Shown here: positions 15,845-26,182 of the stretch, piece after piece | How positions within the stretch are numbered: position 1 is the stretch's first letter | How the letters are laid out: each line of letters begins with the position of its first letter | DNA from: Nocardia mexicana NBRC 108244 | Lineage (GTDB): Bacteria; Actinomycetota; Actinomycetes; Mycobacteriales; Mycobacteriaceae | DNA length: 39,967 nucleotides | Assembly (NCBI RefSeq): GCF_001613165.1 | Contig: NZ_BDBV01000123.1 | Location: 1-39,967 of the forward strand | Reading direction: 5' to 3' | The notes under the pieces: model-generated | Told to the model about the DNA's origin: nothing | What the model saw: the letters and a program-made list of their open reading frames with translations, nothing else | The model's database searches: none | Program-made: the position numbers and the translations under genes

Positions 15845-16025
15845 CCAGAACCTGTCGCGCGGGTCGCACCCCCGGCGAATATCCCACCACCGGACCGTAT
15901 TCCGAAATTGCCATGGCGAATGCAGTTCTGCCGCACGATTTTCCATACTTTCGGTACGGCGACGGGGCGGCCTGTCTACAGTGGTTGTATTTATCGAACT
16001 GCCCATTCGGGAGGCGATCCGGGCC

Positions 16026-17270
16026 ATGACCGAAGCAACCGAGGCGAAGATCGACTATCCGTTCGACGCGGGCCGCGCGCTCCGAATGGAAATCGCGCGA
16101 ACCAAACTCCCCGCCGATCTTGTGAATAGATTCGAACGCGGCATCTTCCGAACCGATGCGCCCGCGGATGCGGTGGTCGAGGATTTCGCCGATATGGGCC
16201 GGAGCCGGTGCTGGCCGCTGCTCGAGCGCGCGCTGCGCGAGCGGCGGGCCGACGTTCCGGGCGCGCCCGAGTCGCTGCGGGCGCTTTTGGAGCCGCTGTT
16301 CGAACCTCCGCCGTGGTTCGACGCCGAACAGGTCCGCCGCGGCGCCGCGGTGTGGTGGCGTTTCGCGCCCGCCGCCGTGCTGGCGCTGGCCGCGGCGCTG
16401 CTCGCGGTCATCGAATTCGGGGACCTCAACAAGCCGCAGGCGTTGAACGGCCGCTCGGAACGGATGAGCGGCCGCCGATACGAGGAGACCGCGCGGTGGC
16501 TGATGGCGGCGAGCGATCCGGGCGCGGCCGCTCCGGGTGGTGCCGGGTTCGACGCGACCGTCCGTATTCGGTTCGTGCACGCGATGGTTCGGCGGCACCT
16601 GCGCCGGGGCGGTCGCTGGGACACCGCCGCGTGGGGTGCGCCGATCCACACCAGCGGCCAGTCTGTGGTGAACCTGGCGTTCATGCTCACTCCCCTGGCG
16701 ACCTACGACGCGCTGCGCATGAAGCTGACCGACGAGGAGACCGAATCCGTTCGCCGGCTGTGGTATTGGCTCGGCTACGTCATGGGCGTGCCGGAGGAAC
16801 TGCTGCCGGTGACGATGGAATACGCGTGGCAGATCCGCCGCGCCGGGAATCTGATCTTCGCGCCACCCGACCGCGATTCGATCGAGTTGGTGCATGCGCT
16901 AAAGCACAACGGAATTCGCGCCGAACGCAGGCTACCGAAGCGCCTACAACCGCGGCTGGCCCCGGTACTACGGCCCGCGGTGAGCGGGGCCGTGTGGGGC
17001 CTGAGCGACGGGATAATCAAGAAAACCCTCGTCACCGAGGCGATTACGGCGAACGGCGGCATGCCCTCGGACTACCCCGGCAGCACCCACATCGCCCTCG
17101 CGGCCCTCCGCCCCGCCATCGCTGCCTGGGAACGCCTGCGCCACCGCGGAACCCTCGGCACCGACTTCGACATCGCCCGCCGGGAGCGAGCCCACGTCGC
17201 ACTGGTTCTCTCGTCGATCGATGCCGTCCCGCACCCCGTTCGCCCCGAGGACGCTGTTACGGAACCCTGA
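16026..17270 (+). CDS. Oxygenase MpaB family (DUF2236) protein
   Basis: A 414-aa protein of the MpaB/latex-clearing-protein-like group, possible heme-dependent oxygenases. A hydrophobic stretch at ~110-130 (FAPAAVLALAAALLAVIEFGDLNKPQAL) is followed by the family patterns ERMSGRRYEETARWLM, VRIRFVHAMVRRHL and PIHTSGQSVVNLAFMLTPL. ATG 16026 is used: GGGAGG at 16009-16014 is slightly far (11 nt) but no better in-frame start exists. A TACAGT hexamer at 15977-15982 may be the -10, giving a leader of roughly 37 nt. Family members oxidise hydrophobic substrates (polyisoprene for Lcp, a mycophenolic acid precursor for MpaB); the substrate here is unknown. Confidence 0.85.
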   Translation: MTEATEAKIDYPFDAGRALRMEIARTKLPADLVNRFERGIFRTDAPADAVVEDFADMGRSRCWPLLERALRERRADVPGAPESLRALLEPLFEPPPWFDAEQVRRGAAVWWRFAPAAVLALAAALLAVIEFGDLNKPQALNGRSERMSGRRYEETARWLMAASDPGAAAPGGAGFDATVRIRFVHAMVRRHLRRGGRWDTAAWGAPIHTSGQSVVNLAFMLTPLATYDALRMKLTDEETESVRRLWYWLGYVMGVPEELLPVTMEYAWQIRRAGNLIFAPPDRDSIELVHALKHNGIRAERRLPKRLQPRLAPVLRPAVSGAVWGLSDGIIKKTLVTEAITANGGMPSDYPGSTHIALAALRPAIAAWERLRHRGTLGTDFDIARRERAHVALVLSSIDAVPHPVRPEDAVTEP

Positions 17271-17300
17271 ACTCGCATCCGCCGGACGCCGAGGGGCTCA

Positions 17301-17486
17301 CTATCCGGAACGGTGGGCCGCGTCGTACCACTGATGGGGGATCGACCAGTCCGGCTCTGGGAGGGGCTGGTGTCTCTGCCGGTACTCGGCGTGGAATATC
17401 TCCGCGGAGCCGCAGGCTACGGCGCCCAGCATGATGAGGCCGCGCACGAGATGGTGCAGCACAACCGATTTCACGATGTTCATCAT
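17301..17486 (-). CDS. Small membrane or secreted peptide (61 aa)
   Basis: The frame beginning ATGATGAAC at 17486 has a perfect AGGAGG 6 nt upstream, strong evidence of translation. The 61-aa product has a short basic N-terminus, a hydrophobic stretch (LVRGLIMLGAVACG, residues ~13-26) and a polar, Pro/Trp/His-rich tail (PLPEPDWSIPHQWYDAAHRSG). A Cys near the end of the hydrophobic segment is only a weak lipobox (AVAC). A one-TM or secreted peptide is likely; no family recognised. It is convergent with the MpaB gene and divergent from the lipoprotein gene at 17799. Confidence 0.72.
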   Translation of the reverse strand: MMNIVKSVVLHHLVRGLIMLGAVACGSAEIFHAEYRQRHQPLPEPDWSIPHQWYDAAHRSG

Positions 17487-17798
17487 GAACACCTCCTGGC
17501 CCGGAACGATCTCCGCGCGTCGCCCGCACGGCGATCCGGCGTCGCCTCGCCCGACACCGCACTGCACGGATTCTGGACCGCCGCGGCCCGCGATGTGGCC
17601 GGTTTCCCGGAATTGACACCGGCGCCGACACGGCGCCTGTGCGTAACTACTTGACAACTTGTTGGGTTTTTACAACACTCTGATGCGTAATCAGAGTGGC
17701 ATGAGTGGAAAACTCCACATCTGGATCCCACTCAGCGGGACGGTCGAGCCGGTCCCACACGGCCCATAGCAACCGATGAAGCAAGGGAGCACCCGGCA
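17487..17798. other. Divergent intergenic region with a 23-bp dyad
   Basis: The 312-bp gap between the 61-aa peptide gene (-) and the beta-lactamase-like lipoprotein gene (+). It is AT-rich in the middle (17645-17700), has a TTGACA at 17651-17656 and the dyad at 17676-17698. No additional gene is seen. Confidence 0.6.
17676..17698. promoter_or_regulatory. 23-bp perfect dyad, probable operator
   Basis: CACTCTGAT-N5-ATCAGAGTG, perfect 9-bp arms, just downstream of the AT-rich part of a divergent promoter region. No regulator gene is adjacent, so the binder is unknown. Confidence 0.6.
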
Positions 17799-19319
17799 GT
17801 GCCGCAATCGACGACCTGGAACGCCCGCCACTCCACGCGATTCCGCTGGCTCGGGGTGCTGCTGGCCACGGCACTGCTCCTGGCGGCCTGCGGAACCGGC
17901 GCGGACCGTCCGGAATCGCTGCCCGCCGACCTCACCGCCGACGTCGATCGGATCGTGCAGTCGCGCATGGCCGCCGGGATGATTCCCGGCGCCTGGGTCA
18001 GCATCGTCGACGCGGACCGGGGCACCTATACGCGGGCCTACGGGCAGGCCGACCTCGGCGCGGGCCGGGCCGCCACCGCGGGCGACCACTACCGGATCGG
18101 CAGTGTGACAAAGACATTCACCGCGACGGCCGTGCTCCGGCTGGTGGATCAGCAGCGGCTGAGCCTCGACGATCCCCTCGAGCGGTACATCCCCGCGATC
18201 CCGTACGGGGACACCATCCGCCTCGCCGACCTGCTGGGAATGCGCAGCGGCGTCTACGACTACACCTCCGATCCGGAATTCGTCGCTGCGGCCGACGCCG
18301 ATCCGCCGATGACCGGGTGGCGGCCCGACGACCCACTCCGGATCATTGCCGCACACCCGGACGAGGCCCGGCCGCCGCGCACCGAGACCGTCTACGACAA
18401 CGCGAACTACTTCCTGCTAGGCCGTGTCGTGGAGCGGGTCACCGGTCGGCCGATCGGCGAGGTCCTCGACGATCTGGCCGCCGAACTCGGGCTCGCCGAA
18501 ACCTCCTACCCCGCCGACGACCGGCTGCCGGACCCCGCCGCGCGCGGATACGCCTACGAGGGCACCGAACCCGTCGACGTCACCGACCGCACCCCGCCGA
18601 CCACCTACAACGCCGCGGGCGCCATGGTTTCCACCATCTCGGATATGACGAAGTACGCCCGTATGCTCGCCCGTGGCGAGCTGCTCAGCCCGCAGGCCCG
18701 CAGCGCGCGGGCACAGTTCACCGAGCTCGGCAACAGCGAGTACGGACTGGGCCTGCTCCGCATCGGCGCCTGGGTCGGGCACAACGGGGCCGTCGCCGGA
18801 TACCGCACGATGGTCGCGCACCTCCCCCATCGCGATGTCAGCATCGCCGTCGCGGTGAACCAGTACTCGTCTCCGGATCAATTCGAGATGGGCGCGGACG
18901 ATATCTGGGCGGCCGTCGTCGACAAGCTGTATCCGGAGACGACGGGCGACGGCCCGCCGCCGGCACCGGCACCGCGGCCCGCCGTCCCCGCCGCGCCGGA
19001 CCTGCAGGCCGGGCTGCGCCGGACACTGGACCCCGCCGTGGCGGCGGCGGACAAGCCCTTCACGGTCGCCGACGCCGCGCGCGATCCGCAGCTGGTGACC
19101 CGGCTCGCCGATGCCTTCGGCGACTCGGGCGCGACGATCCGGGTGGACCGGGTCACCGATCTCGGCGACTCCGTCGTCGCGACCGCCACGATGGAGTTCC
19201 AGGGGCGGCCGATGCTGGTCAACTTCCCGCTCGTCCCGCGCGACAACGCCTGGCGCATCCCGACCGACTGGGCCTGCCGTTCCGTGCCGAACCCGGGCGC
19301 GTCGCCCGCCTGCGGGTGA
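17799..19319 (+). CDS. Serine beta-lactamase-like lipoprotein with MTB12-like C-terminal domain
   Basis: A 506-aa predicted lipoprotein: signal peptide LGVLLATALLLAAC with the lipobox cysteine at residue 31. Residues ~45-375 are a class C beta-lactamase/esterase domain with SxxK (Ser102-Val-Thr-Lys105), YxN (Tyr199-Asp-Asn201) and HxG (His328-Asn-Gly330, the KTG equivalent). After a Pro/Ala linker (~385-402), the last ~100 residues resemble the mycobacterial low-molecular-weight antigen MTB12 domain: LQAGLRRTLDP, a strand-rich middle and a final VNFPLVPRDNAWRIPTDWAC. Members act as esterases, DD-peptidases or lactamases at the cell surface. GTG 17799 has AAGGGAG 9 nt upstream. The catalytic residues appear intact. 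Confidence 0.88.
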   Translation: MPQSTTWNARHSTRFRWLGVLLATALLLAACGTGADRPESLPADLTADVDRIVQSRMAAGMIPGAWVSIVDADRGTYTRAYGQADLGAGRAATAGDHYRIGSVTKTFTATAVLRLVDQQRLSLDDPLERYIPAIPYGDTIRLADLLGMRSGVYDYTSDPEFVAAADADPPMTGWRPDDPLRIIAAHPDEARPPRTETVYDNANYFLLGRVVERVTGRPIGEVLDDLAAELGLAETSYPADDRLPDPAARGYAYEGTEPVDVTDRTPPTTYNAAGAMVSTISDMTKYARMLARGELLSPQARSARAQFTELGNSEYGLGLLRIGAWVGHNGAVAGYRTMVAHLPHRDVSIAVAVNQYSSPDQFEMGADDIWAAVVDKLYPETTGDGPPPAPAPRPAVPAAPDLQAGLRRTLDPAVAAADKPFTVADAARDPQLVTRLADAFGDSGATIRVDRVTDLGDSVVATATMEFQGRPMLVNFPLVPRDNAWRIPTDWACRSVPNPGASPACG

Positions 19320-19401
19320 TCGGCGACGCGCCTTGCGTGTTCGGAAGCGCACCGTCCCGGATTCGCTTAGCGTGAGCAGGTCGATGTCGAGAGGGGTCGT
19401 G

Positions 19402-20766
19402 ATGCGAGCCGGGATGCTGAGTGTGGCCGATCTGGTGCGGCAGGTCGAGGCGGGGACGCTGGACACCGTCCTGGTCGCGATGACCGACATGCAGGGTCGG
19501 TTACAGGGAAAGCGCTGTTCGGCGCGCTATTTCGTGGACGAGGTGCTCGACCACGCGACCGAGGCGTGCAACTACCTGCTCGCCGTCGACGTCGAGATGA
19601 CCACGGTCGACGGCTACGAGATGTCCTCGTGGGACACCGGGTACGGGGATTTCGTGCTGCGTCCCGATCTCGGCACGCTGCGGCCGGTGCCCTGGCTGCC
19701 CGGCACCGCGCTGGTGCTGTGCGACGTGGAACACGTGGATCCGCACGGGAAACCCGTCGCGGCCTCGCCCCGGCAGGTGCTGCGCACCCAGCTCGACCGG
19801 CTGGCCCGGCACGGCCTGCACGCCTACGTCGGCACCGAACTCGAGTTCCTGGTCTTCGACGACACCTACGAGCAGGCGTACCGCGCGGGCTACCGCGACC
19901 TGACACCCGCCAACCAGTACAACGTCGACTACTCCATGCTCGGCACCGCCCGCATCGAACCGCTGCTGCGCCGCATCCGCAACGAGATGTCCGGTGCGGG
20001 ACTGTATGTCGAGTCGGCGAAGGGCGAATGCAATCCGGGCCAGCACGAGATCGCCTTCCGCTACGACGAGGCGCTGGTGACCTGCGACAACCACAGCATC
20101 TACAAGACCGGCGCCAAGGAGATCGCGGCCCAGGAGGGGCGCAGCATCTCCTTCATGGCGAAATACAATGAGCGCGAGGGTAATTCGTGCCACATCCATC
20201 TCAGCCTGCGCAACGCGGCGGGCGATCCGGTTTTCGCCGGTGACGACCCGGACGGCGGATCGGCGCTGCTGCGGCACTTCCTGGCCGGACAGCTGGACTG
20301 CCTGCGCGAGCTCACCTATCTGCTGGCGCCGAATATCAACTCCTACAAGCGGTTCCAGGACGGCAGCTTCGCACCCACCGCGGTGGCGTGGGGACGTGAC
20401 AACCGGACCTGCGCGCTGCGGGTGGTCGGGCACGGACCGTCGCTGCGGATGGAGAACCGGGTGCCGGGCGGCGACGTGAATCCGTATCTCGCCGTCGCGG
20501 CGTTGATCGCGGCCGGGCTGCACGGCATCGAGCAGCGGCTGCCGCTGGAGCCGGAACTGCGCGGCAACGCCTATCGCTCCGAACGGCCGCGGGTGCCACG
20601 CACCCTGCGCGACGCCGCCCAGCTGTTCGGCGACAGCGAGATCGCGAAGGCGGCCTTCGGCGAGGACGTGGTGCGGCACTACCGGAATGCGGCCCAGGTC
20701 GAGCTCGACGCCTACGATGCCGCGGTGACCGACTGGGAGCGAATCCGTGGCTTCGAACGGCTCTGA
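19402..20766 (+). CDS. glnA4: GlnA4-type gamma-glutamyl amine synthetase (glutamine synthetase family)
   Basis: A 454-aa protein of the glutamine synthetase fold, matching the GlnA4 branch rather than true GSI. It has VESAKGECNPGQHEI, the ATP/glutamate-site segments SFMAKYNEREGNSCHIHLSLR and LLAPNINSYKRFQDGSFAPTAVAWGRDNRTCALRV, and MENRVPGGDVNPYLAVAA. GlnA4-like enzymes ligate glutamate to an amine; Streptomyces GlnA4 is described as a gamma-glutamylethanolamide synthetase. ATG 19402 has GAGAGGGG upstream; ATG 19384 is an alternative. It heads a four-gene operon (20-bp overlap with the next gene) in the same order as M. tuberculosis glnA4-Rv2859c-aldC-Rv2857c, recalled from memory. Confidence 0.88.
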   Translation: MRAGMLSVADLVRQVEAGTLDTVLVAMTDMQGRLQGKRCSARYFVDEVLDHATEACNYLLAVDVEMTTVDGYEMSSWDTGYGDFVLRPDLGTLRPVPWLPGTALVLCDVEHVDPHGKPVAASPRQVLRTQLDRLARHGLHAYVGTELEFLVFDDTYEQAYRAGYRDLTPANQYNVDYSMLGTARIEPLLRRIRNEMSGAGLYVESAKGECNPGQHEIAFRYDEALVTCDNHSIYKTGAKEIAAQEGRSISFMAKYNEREGNSCHIHLSLRNAAGDPVFAGDDPDGGSALLRHFLAGQLDCLRELTYLLAPNINSYKRFQDGSFAPTAVAWGRDNRTCALRVVGHGPSLRMENRVPGGDVNPYLAVAALIAAGLHGIEQRLPLEPELRGNAYRSERPRVPRTLRDAAQLFGDSEIAKAAFGEDVVRHYRNAAQVELDAYDAAVTDWERIRGFERL

Positions 20767-21537
20767 ATCTACCCACCCCGCCGGCTCCGCAAGCTCCGCC
20801 GACTCGCCGTCCCCCGAACCCGTGCGGCGGCCGGTGATCGGGCTGCCCACCTACTCCGAGCGCACCCGATTCGGGCACTGGGATGTCGACAGTGCCGTGC
20901 TGCATCGCACCTACATCGATATGACCGAGCGCGCCGGGGGTATCCCGGTGTTGTTGCCGCCCACCGGAACTGCGCGCCAGGAGCTCGTGGACCGGCTGGA
21001 CGGGCTGGTGCTCACGGGCGGCGCCGACCTCGATCCGGCTCGCTACGGCGCCGCGCCGCATCCGGCCACGCGCGGAGTGCGCCCGGACCGAGACGAATTC
21101 GAGTTCACGCTCTTCGAGCGGGCCCGCGCCGCGGGGATGCCGGTGCTGGCGGTCTGCCGCGGACTGCAGCTGGTGAACGCCGCGCTGGGCGGCACACTGC
21201 TGCAACATCTTCCGGACGTCCTCGGGCACACCGACCACTCCCGCAGTCCCGGCACGTTCACGGTCAACACCGTCCGGACGGTCGCGGGCAGCCGGGTCGC
21301 CGCGATCGCCGGACCCGAGCTGAAGGCGCACTGCCATCATCATCAGGCCATCGACACGCTGGCGCCGGGGCTGACCGCCACCGCGCACGCCGCGGACGGC
21401 ACCATCGAGGCCGCGGAGGCCCGCACCGGTCCGTTCCTGGTGGGCGTGCAGTGGCATCCGGAGGAGAACGCGGCCGACCACCGGCTCGTGCGGGCGCTGG
21501 TCGAGCAGGCGGCAACGTATGGAGAGGAGCGCATTCG

Positions 21538-21541
<4 letters not shown>
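20747..21541 (+). CDS. Gamma-glutamyl hydrolase, class I glutamine amidotransferase (PuuD-like)
   Basis: A 264-aa PuuD/Rv2859c-like enzyme that should split the gamma-glutamyl amide at the end of the pathway to release glutamate. Features: PVIGLPTYSE at the N-terminal strand, LTGGADLDPARYG, nucleophile Cys137 in AVCRGLQLVN, and His237/Glu239 in VQWHPEE. GTG 20747 lies inside the end of the synthetase gene (20-bp overlap), and its stop overlaps the next start by 4 bp (GTGA), so translation is probably coupled. The first ~25 residues are low-complexity Ser/Pro/Ala. Confidence 0.9.
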
Positions 21542-22899
<1,358 letters not shown>

Positions 22900-22931
22900 C
22901 CATTCGCGCAGGAACGAACAGAGGAGAGACA

Positions 22932-23696
22932 GTGCAGCGCTTGCAGGATCGAGTCGCGGTCATCACCGGTGGCGGCAGTGGCATCGGCCTCGCCACGGCC
23001 CGGCGGTTCGCACAGGAAGGCGCGAAGGTCGTTGTCGCCGATATCGACGCCACCTCCGGTGAGGCCGCGGCCGCCGAGGTCGGCGGCCTGTACGTGAAGG
23101 TCGACGTCACCGACGAGACCCAGGTGCAGGCGATGTTCCAGGCGGCGGTCGATGCCTACGGCGGCCTGGATATCGCCTTCAACAACGCCGGAATCTCACC
23201 GCCCGACGACGATTCGATCCGCACCACCGGCATGGACGCCTGGCGGCGCGTGCAGGAGGTGAACCTGACCTCGGTCTACCTGTGCAGCAAGTACGCCATC
23301 GAGCACATGCTCGAGCGCGGCAAGGGTTCGGTGATCAATACCGCCTCGTTCGTCGCCGTGATGGGCGCGGCCACCTCCCAGATTTCCTACACCGCTTCCA
23401 AGGGCGGCGTGCTCGCCATGAGCCGCGAGCTCGGAGTCCAGTTCGCCCGCCAGGGGATTCGCGTCAACGCGCTGTGCCCCGGGCCCGTGAACACTCCCCT
23501 GCTCCAGGAGTTGTTCGCCAAGGATCCCGAGCGCGCCGCCCGCCGCCTCGTCCACATCCCCCTCGGCCGCTTCGCCGAAGCGGAGGAAATCGCCGCGGCC
23601 GTGGCATTTCTGGCCAGCGACGATTCGTCCTTCATCACCGCCTCGCAGTTCCTGGTCGACGGCGGAATCTCGGGCGCCTACGTGACCCCGCTCTGA
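22932..23696 (+). CDS. Short-chain dehydrogenase/reductase (Rv2857c-like)
   Basis: A 254-aa classical SDR: GGGSGIG nucleotide-binding motif, ADIDATS after the second strand (acidic Asp favours NAD), NNAG, and catalytic Tyr153/Lys157 in SYTASK with Ser upstream. GTG 22932 has GAGGAGAG at good spacing, 32 bp after the aldehyde dehydrogenase. The classification FabG-like is generic. In this operon a role as alcohol dehydrogenase acting on the gamma-glutamyl-alcohol amide is inferred, since no amine oxidase is present. Confidence 0.9.
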   Translation: MQRLQDRVAVITGGGSGIGLATARRFAQEGAKVVVADIDATSGEAAAAEVGGLYVKVDVTDETQVQAMFQAAVDAYGGLDIAFNNAGISPPDDDSIRTTGMDAWRRVQEVNLTSVYLCSKYAIEHMLERGKGSVINTASFVAVMGAATSQISYTASKGGVLAMSRELGVQFARQGIRVNALCPGPVNTPLLQELFAKDPERAARRLVHIPLGRFAEAEEIAAAVAFLASDDSSFITASQFLVDGGISGAYVTPL

Positions 23697-23713
23697 CTTC
23701 GTCCTAGAGGCAA

Positions 23714-25231
23714 TCAGTCGATGTTTCGCCTGGGGCCCGTGAACCAGCGGCGGGCGGAGGCGAACCACCAGACGGCGATCGCGCCGACGACGCCGACCAG
23801 GGTCAGGGGGGCGTAATTGACCGAGGTCCAGGTGAATTCGTCGTTCCACGGGTAGCCGCGGTCGTCCATGGGCAGGATGAACAGCGCGCTGATCGCCACG
23901 ATCCAGAGCAGCGCGACGATGCCGACGGGGCGGTACCACGCACCGAGCGTCCACGGGCCGGTGGCGAATCGGCTGCCGTGTAACTGCCGCAGTAGCACCG
24001 GAATTCCGTAGGCGATGTACAGGCCGATGGTGGCGACGGAGGTGGCGGCGGCATAGGCGGTCGGGGCATTGGCGGCGGGCACCAGCATCGACGGGATCAG
24101 CAGCACGAAGGCGAAGAACGAGATGAACAGGACCGCGTTCACCGGCACCTTGCGCGCCGAGAGCCTCGACCACAACGCCGATCCCGGCACCGCGCGGTCG
24201 CGGGCGAAGGCGAACAGCATTCGCGAGGCCGAGGTGACCGAGGCGTACCCGCAGAACAATTGCGCGACAGCCGCAATGATCAGCAGCAGCCCGGACCAGA
24301 ACGAATTCAGCGAATTCTCCAGGATGTAGATGACCGGGTAGCCGCTGTTCTTCTCCGGGTCCAGCGCGTCGCCGAGGTTCGGAATCGCGAACGTCACCGC
24401 CAGGATCAGCAGATAGCCGGCGACGGCGGAGACGATGATGGTGTTGATGATGCCCTTGGCAGCCATCCGGGAGGCGTCGTGGGTCTCCTCCGACATATGC
24501 GCCGACGCGTCGTAGCCGGTGAACGTGTACTGCGCGTGCAGCAGGCCGAGCAGGAAACTGAATGCGACGCCGCCGAATCCGACCGCGCTGTTGTCGACGG
24601 TCTCGGTGAAGACGAAGCCGACGCTCTGATGGTGTTCCGCGCCGATTCCGAGCACCAGCACGAAGATCGCGACGCCGCCCACGTGCCACCAGGCCGATAC
24701 GTTGTTGATCACCGCGGACAGGTGCGGGCCGATCGCGTTCAGCACCGCGTGCAGCACCAGGATGGCCGCGAACACCACGAATATCGCGGTGCGGTCGGTG
24801 CCGATATCGATGCCGATGACGTTCAGCACCACGGTGGTGAAAATGGCCGCGCCATAGTCGATCGAGGCGGTCACGGCAATCTGGCCAATCAGATTGAACC
24901 AGCCCGTGAACCAGCCCCAGATCGGGCCGCCCAGCTCCGAGGCCCACCAGTACAGACCGCCGGAAGTCGGGTACGCCGAGGCCAATTCGGCCATTGCCAG
25001 CCCCACGAACAACACCATGATCGATACCAGGGGCCAGCCCCACGCCATGGTGATGGGCCCGCCGTTGGACAGGCCGATGCCATAGCTGGCGAGCCCGCCG
25101 GTCAGGATCGAGACGATGGTGAAACTGATGGCGAAGTTGGAGAACCCGGACCAGGACCGGGCCAGCTCCTGCTTGTAGCCGAGTTCGGCGAGGCGGCGTT
25201 CGTCGTCGGACGGGGATCGGGTCTCGGTCAT
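23714..25231 (-). CDS. APC-family amino acid/amine permease
   Basis: A 505-aa membrane protein with about twelve to fourteen hydrophobic segments and the APC signature near the N-terminus (LGYKQELARSWSGFSNFAISFTIVSILTGG, then GGPITMAWGWPLVS). It resembles GABA/ethanolamine/polyamine permeases of actinobacteria. ATG 25231 has GGGAGC at good spacing. It is convergent with the glutamylation operon (17-bp gap), which suggests it brings in that pathway's amine substrate. Substrate is inferred from context only. Confidence 0.88.
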   Translation of the reverse strand: MTETRSPSDDERRLAELGYKQELARSWSGFSNFAISFTIVSILTGGLASYGIGLSNGGPITMAWGWPLVSIMVLFVGLAMAELASAYPTSGGLYWWASELGGPIWGWFTGWFNLIGQIAVTASIDYGAAIFTTVVLNVIGIDIGTDRTAIFVVFAAILVLHAVLNAIGPHLSAVINNVSAWWHVGGVAIFVLVLGIGAEHHQSVGFVFTETVDNSAVGFGGVAFSFLLGLLHAQYTFTGYDASAHMSEETHDASRMAAKGIINTIIVSAVAGYLLILAVTFAIPNLGDALDPEKNSGYPVIYILENSLNSFWSGLLLIIAAVAQLFCGYASVTSASRMLFAFARDRAVPGSALWSRLSARKVPVNAVLFISFFAFVLLIPSMLVPAANAPTAYAAATSVATIGLYIAYGIPVLLRQLHGSRFATGPWTLGAWYRPVGIVALLWIVAISALFILPMDDRGYPWNDEFTWTSVNYAPLTLVGVVGAIAVWWFASARRWFTGPRRNID

Positions 25232-25408
25232 GGATGCTCCCGGGTGAAAACGCCGCCCTCACACGGCGTTTGCCAGGTGCTCATTGTGCGGTAAACCCCC
25301 GTCGACCGCAGCGCAACGCTGAAACCGGTTACCGGACGGTCATCTGGATTTCGTCGTCATCGCATACCCTCCTACGCGTCCGACCAGTTTCGAATGAACG
25401 GAAGGCAC

Positions 25409-26041
25409 ATGCGAGGCTTCTCCACCGCCATCGGCGCGATCGTGTCCGCGGCTGCCGTGGCAGCCCTGTCGATTCCGGGGACGGCCGCCGCCGAGCCGCC
25501 GGGGATTCCATCCGCCGATTCCGCGCGCGGCATGCTGAATGAACTCACGGTGCGCGACGAGGGATCCATGAGCGGCTACTCGCGGGAGAAGTTCCCGCAC
25601 TGGAGCACCGTGTCCGGCCAGTGCACGACCCGGGAGACCGTGCTGCAGCGCGACGGCAGCGGCGTGCAGGTGGACGCCGAGTGCCGCCCCACCGCGGGCA
25701 GCTGGTATTCGCCCTACGACGACAAGACCGTGGCCGATGCGGGCGATGTGGATATCGATCACGTTGTCGCCCTGGCCGAGGCGTGGCGATCGGGTGCCGC
25801 CGAATGGAGTACCGACCAGCGTGAGAAGTTGGCCAACGACCTCGACGACCCACAGCTGATCGCGGTCACCGCCGCGTCGAATCGCTCGAAGGGCGACCAG
25901 GATCCGACCCAGTGGCTGCCGCCGAACACCGGCTACCGCTGCACCTACGCCCGGATGTGGGTCGCGGTGAAATCGAAGTGGGACCTGACGCTGCAGCAGG
26001 CCGAGAAGGACACACTCGGCGGAATACTGCAGGGCTGCTGA
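25409..26041 (+). CDS. Secreted HNH endonuclease family protein (DUF1524-like)
   Basis: A 210-aa exported protein: signal peptide AIGAIVSAAAVAALSIPGTAAAEP, then a single-domain nuclease-like fold with DIDHVVALAEAWRSGA (the HNH His-Asp pair), LANDLDDPQLIAVTAASNRSKGDQDPTQWLPP (the conserved Asn and Lys/Asp region) and a C-terminal Cys pair likely to form a disulfide. Extracellular nucleases of this type may scavenge DNA. ATG 25409 (GGAAGG upstream) is preferred; ATG 25394 is possible. It is divergent from the permease gene, and a hairpin lies 24 nt after the stop. Confidence 0.85.
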   Translation: MRGFSTAIGAIVSAAAVAALSIPGTAAAEPPGIPSADSARGMLNELTVRDEGSMSGYSREKFPHWSTVSGQCTTRETVLQRDGSGVQVDAECRPTAGSWYSPYDDKTVADAGDVDIDHVVALAEAWRSGAAEWSTDQREKLANDLDDPQLIAVTAASNRSKGDQDPTQWLPPNTGYRCTYARMWVAVKSKWDLTLQQAEKDTLGGILQGC

Positions 26042-26065
26042 CGGCCCGCCCCGATCCGGACCGGG

Positions 26066-26098
26066 TCACCGCCGCGACACCTGTTGTCGCGGCGGTGA
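26066..26098 (+). terminator. Strong hairpin after the HNH gene
   Basis: Perfect 14-bp arms (TCACCGCCGCGACA / its complement) with a 5-nt loop, followed by a short ATTGTTG. Probable terminator of the HNH gene. Confidence 0.75.
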
Positions 26099-26182
26099 AT
26101 TGTTGCCCAACACTGTCCGCTCTCGCTGGACCGGCCCCGTGAGTGCGCCGAACATGGTTGCCATCCAATGCATTCGGGGGAC

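Noticed and set aside
15487..16029. Plus-strand frame of 180 codons overlapping the 112-aa gene
   Set aside because: No start signal and no recognisable domain; the minus-strand frame has GC-biased third positions and a promoter-like -35/-10 pair.
26066..26098. Perfect hairpin considered as an operator of the PstS-like gene
   Set aside because: It lies 24 nt after a stop codon, is very GC-rich and about 85 bp before the next start; a terminator is the simpler reading.
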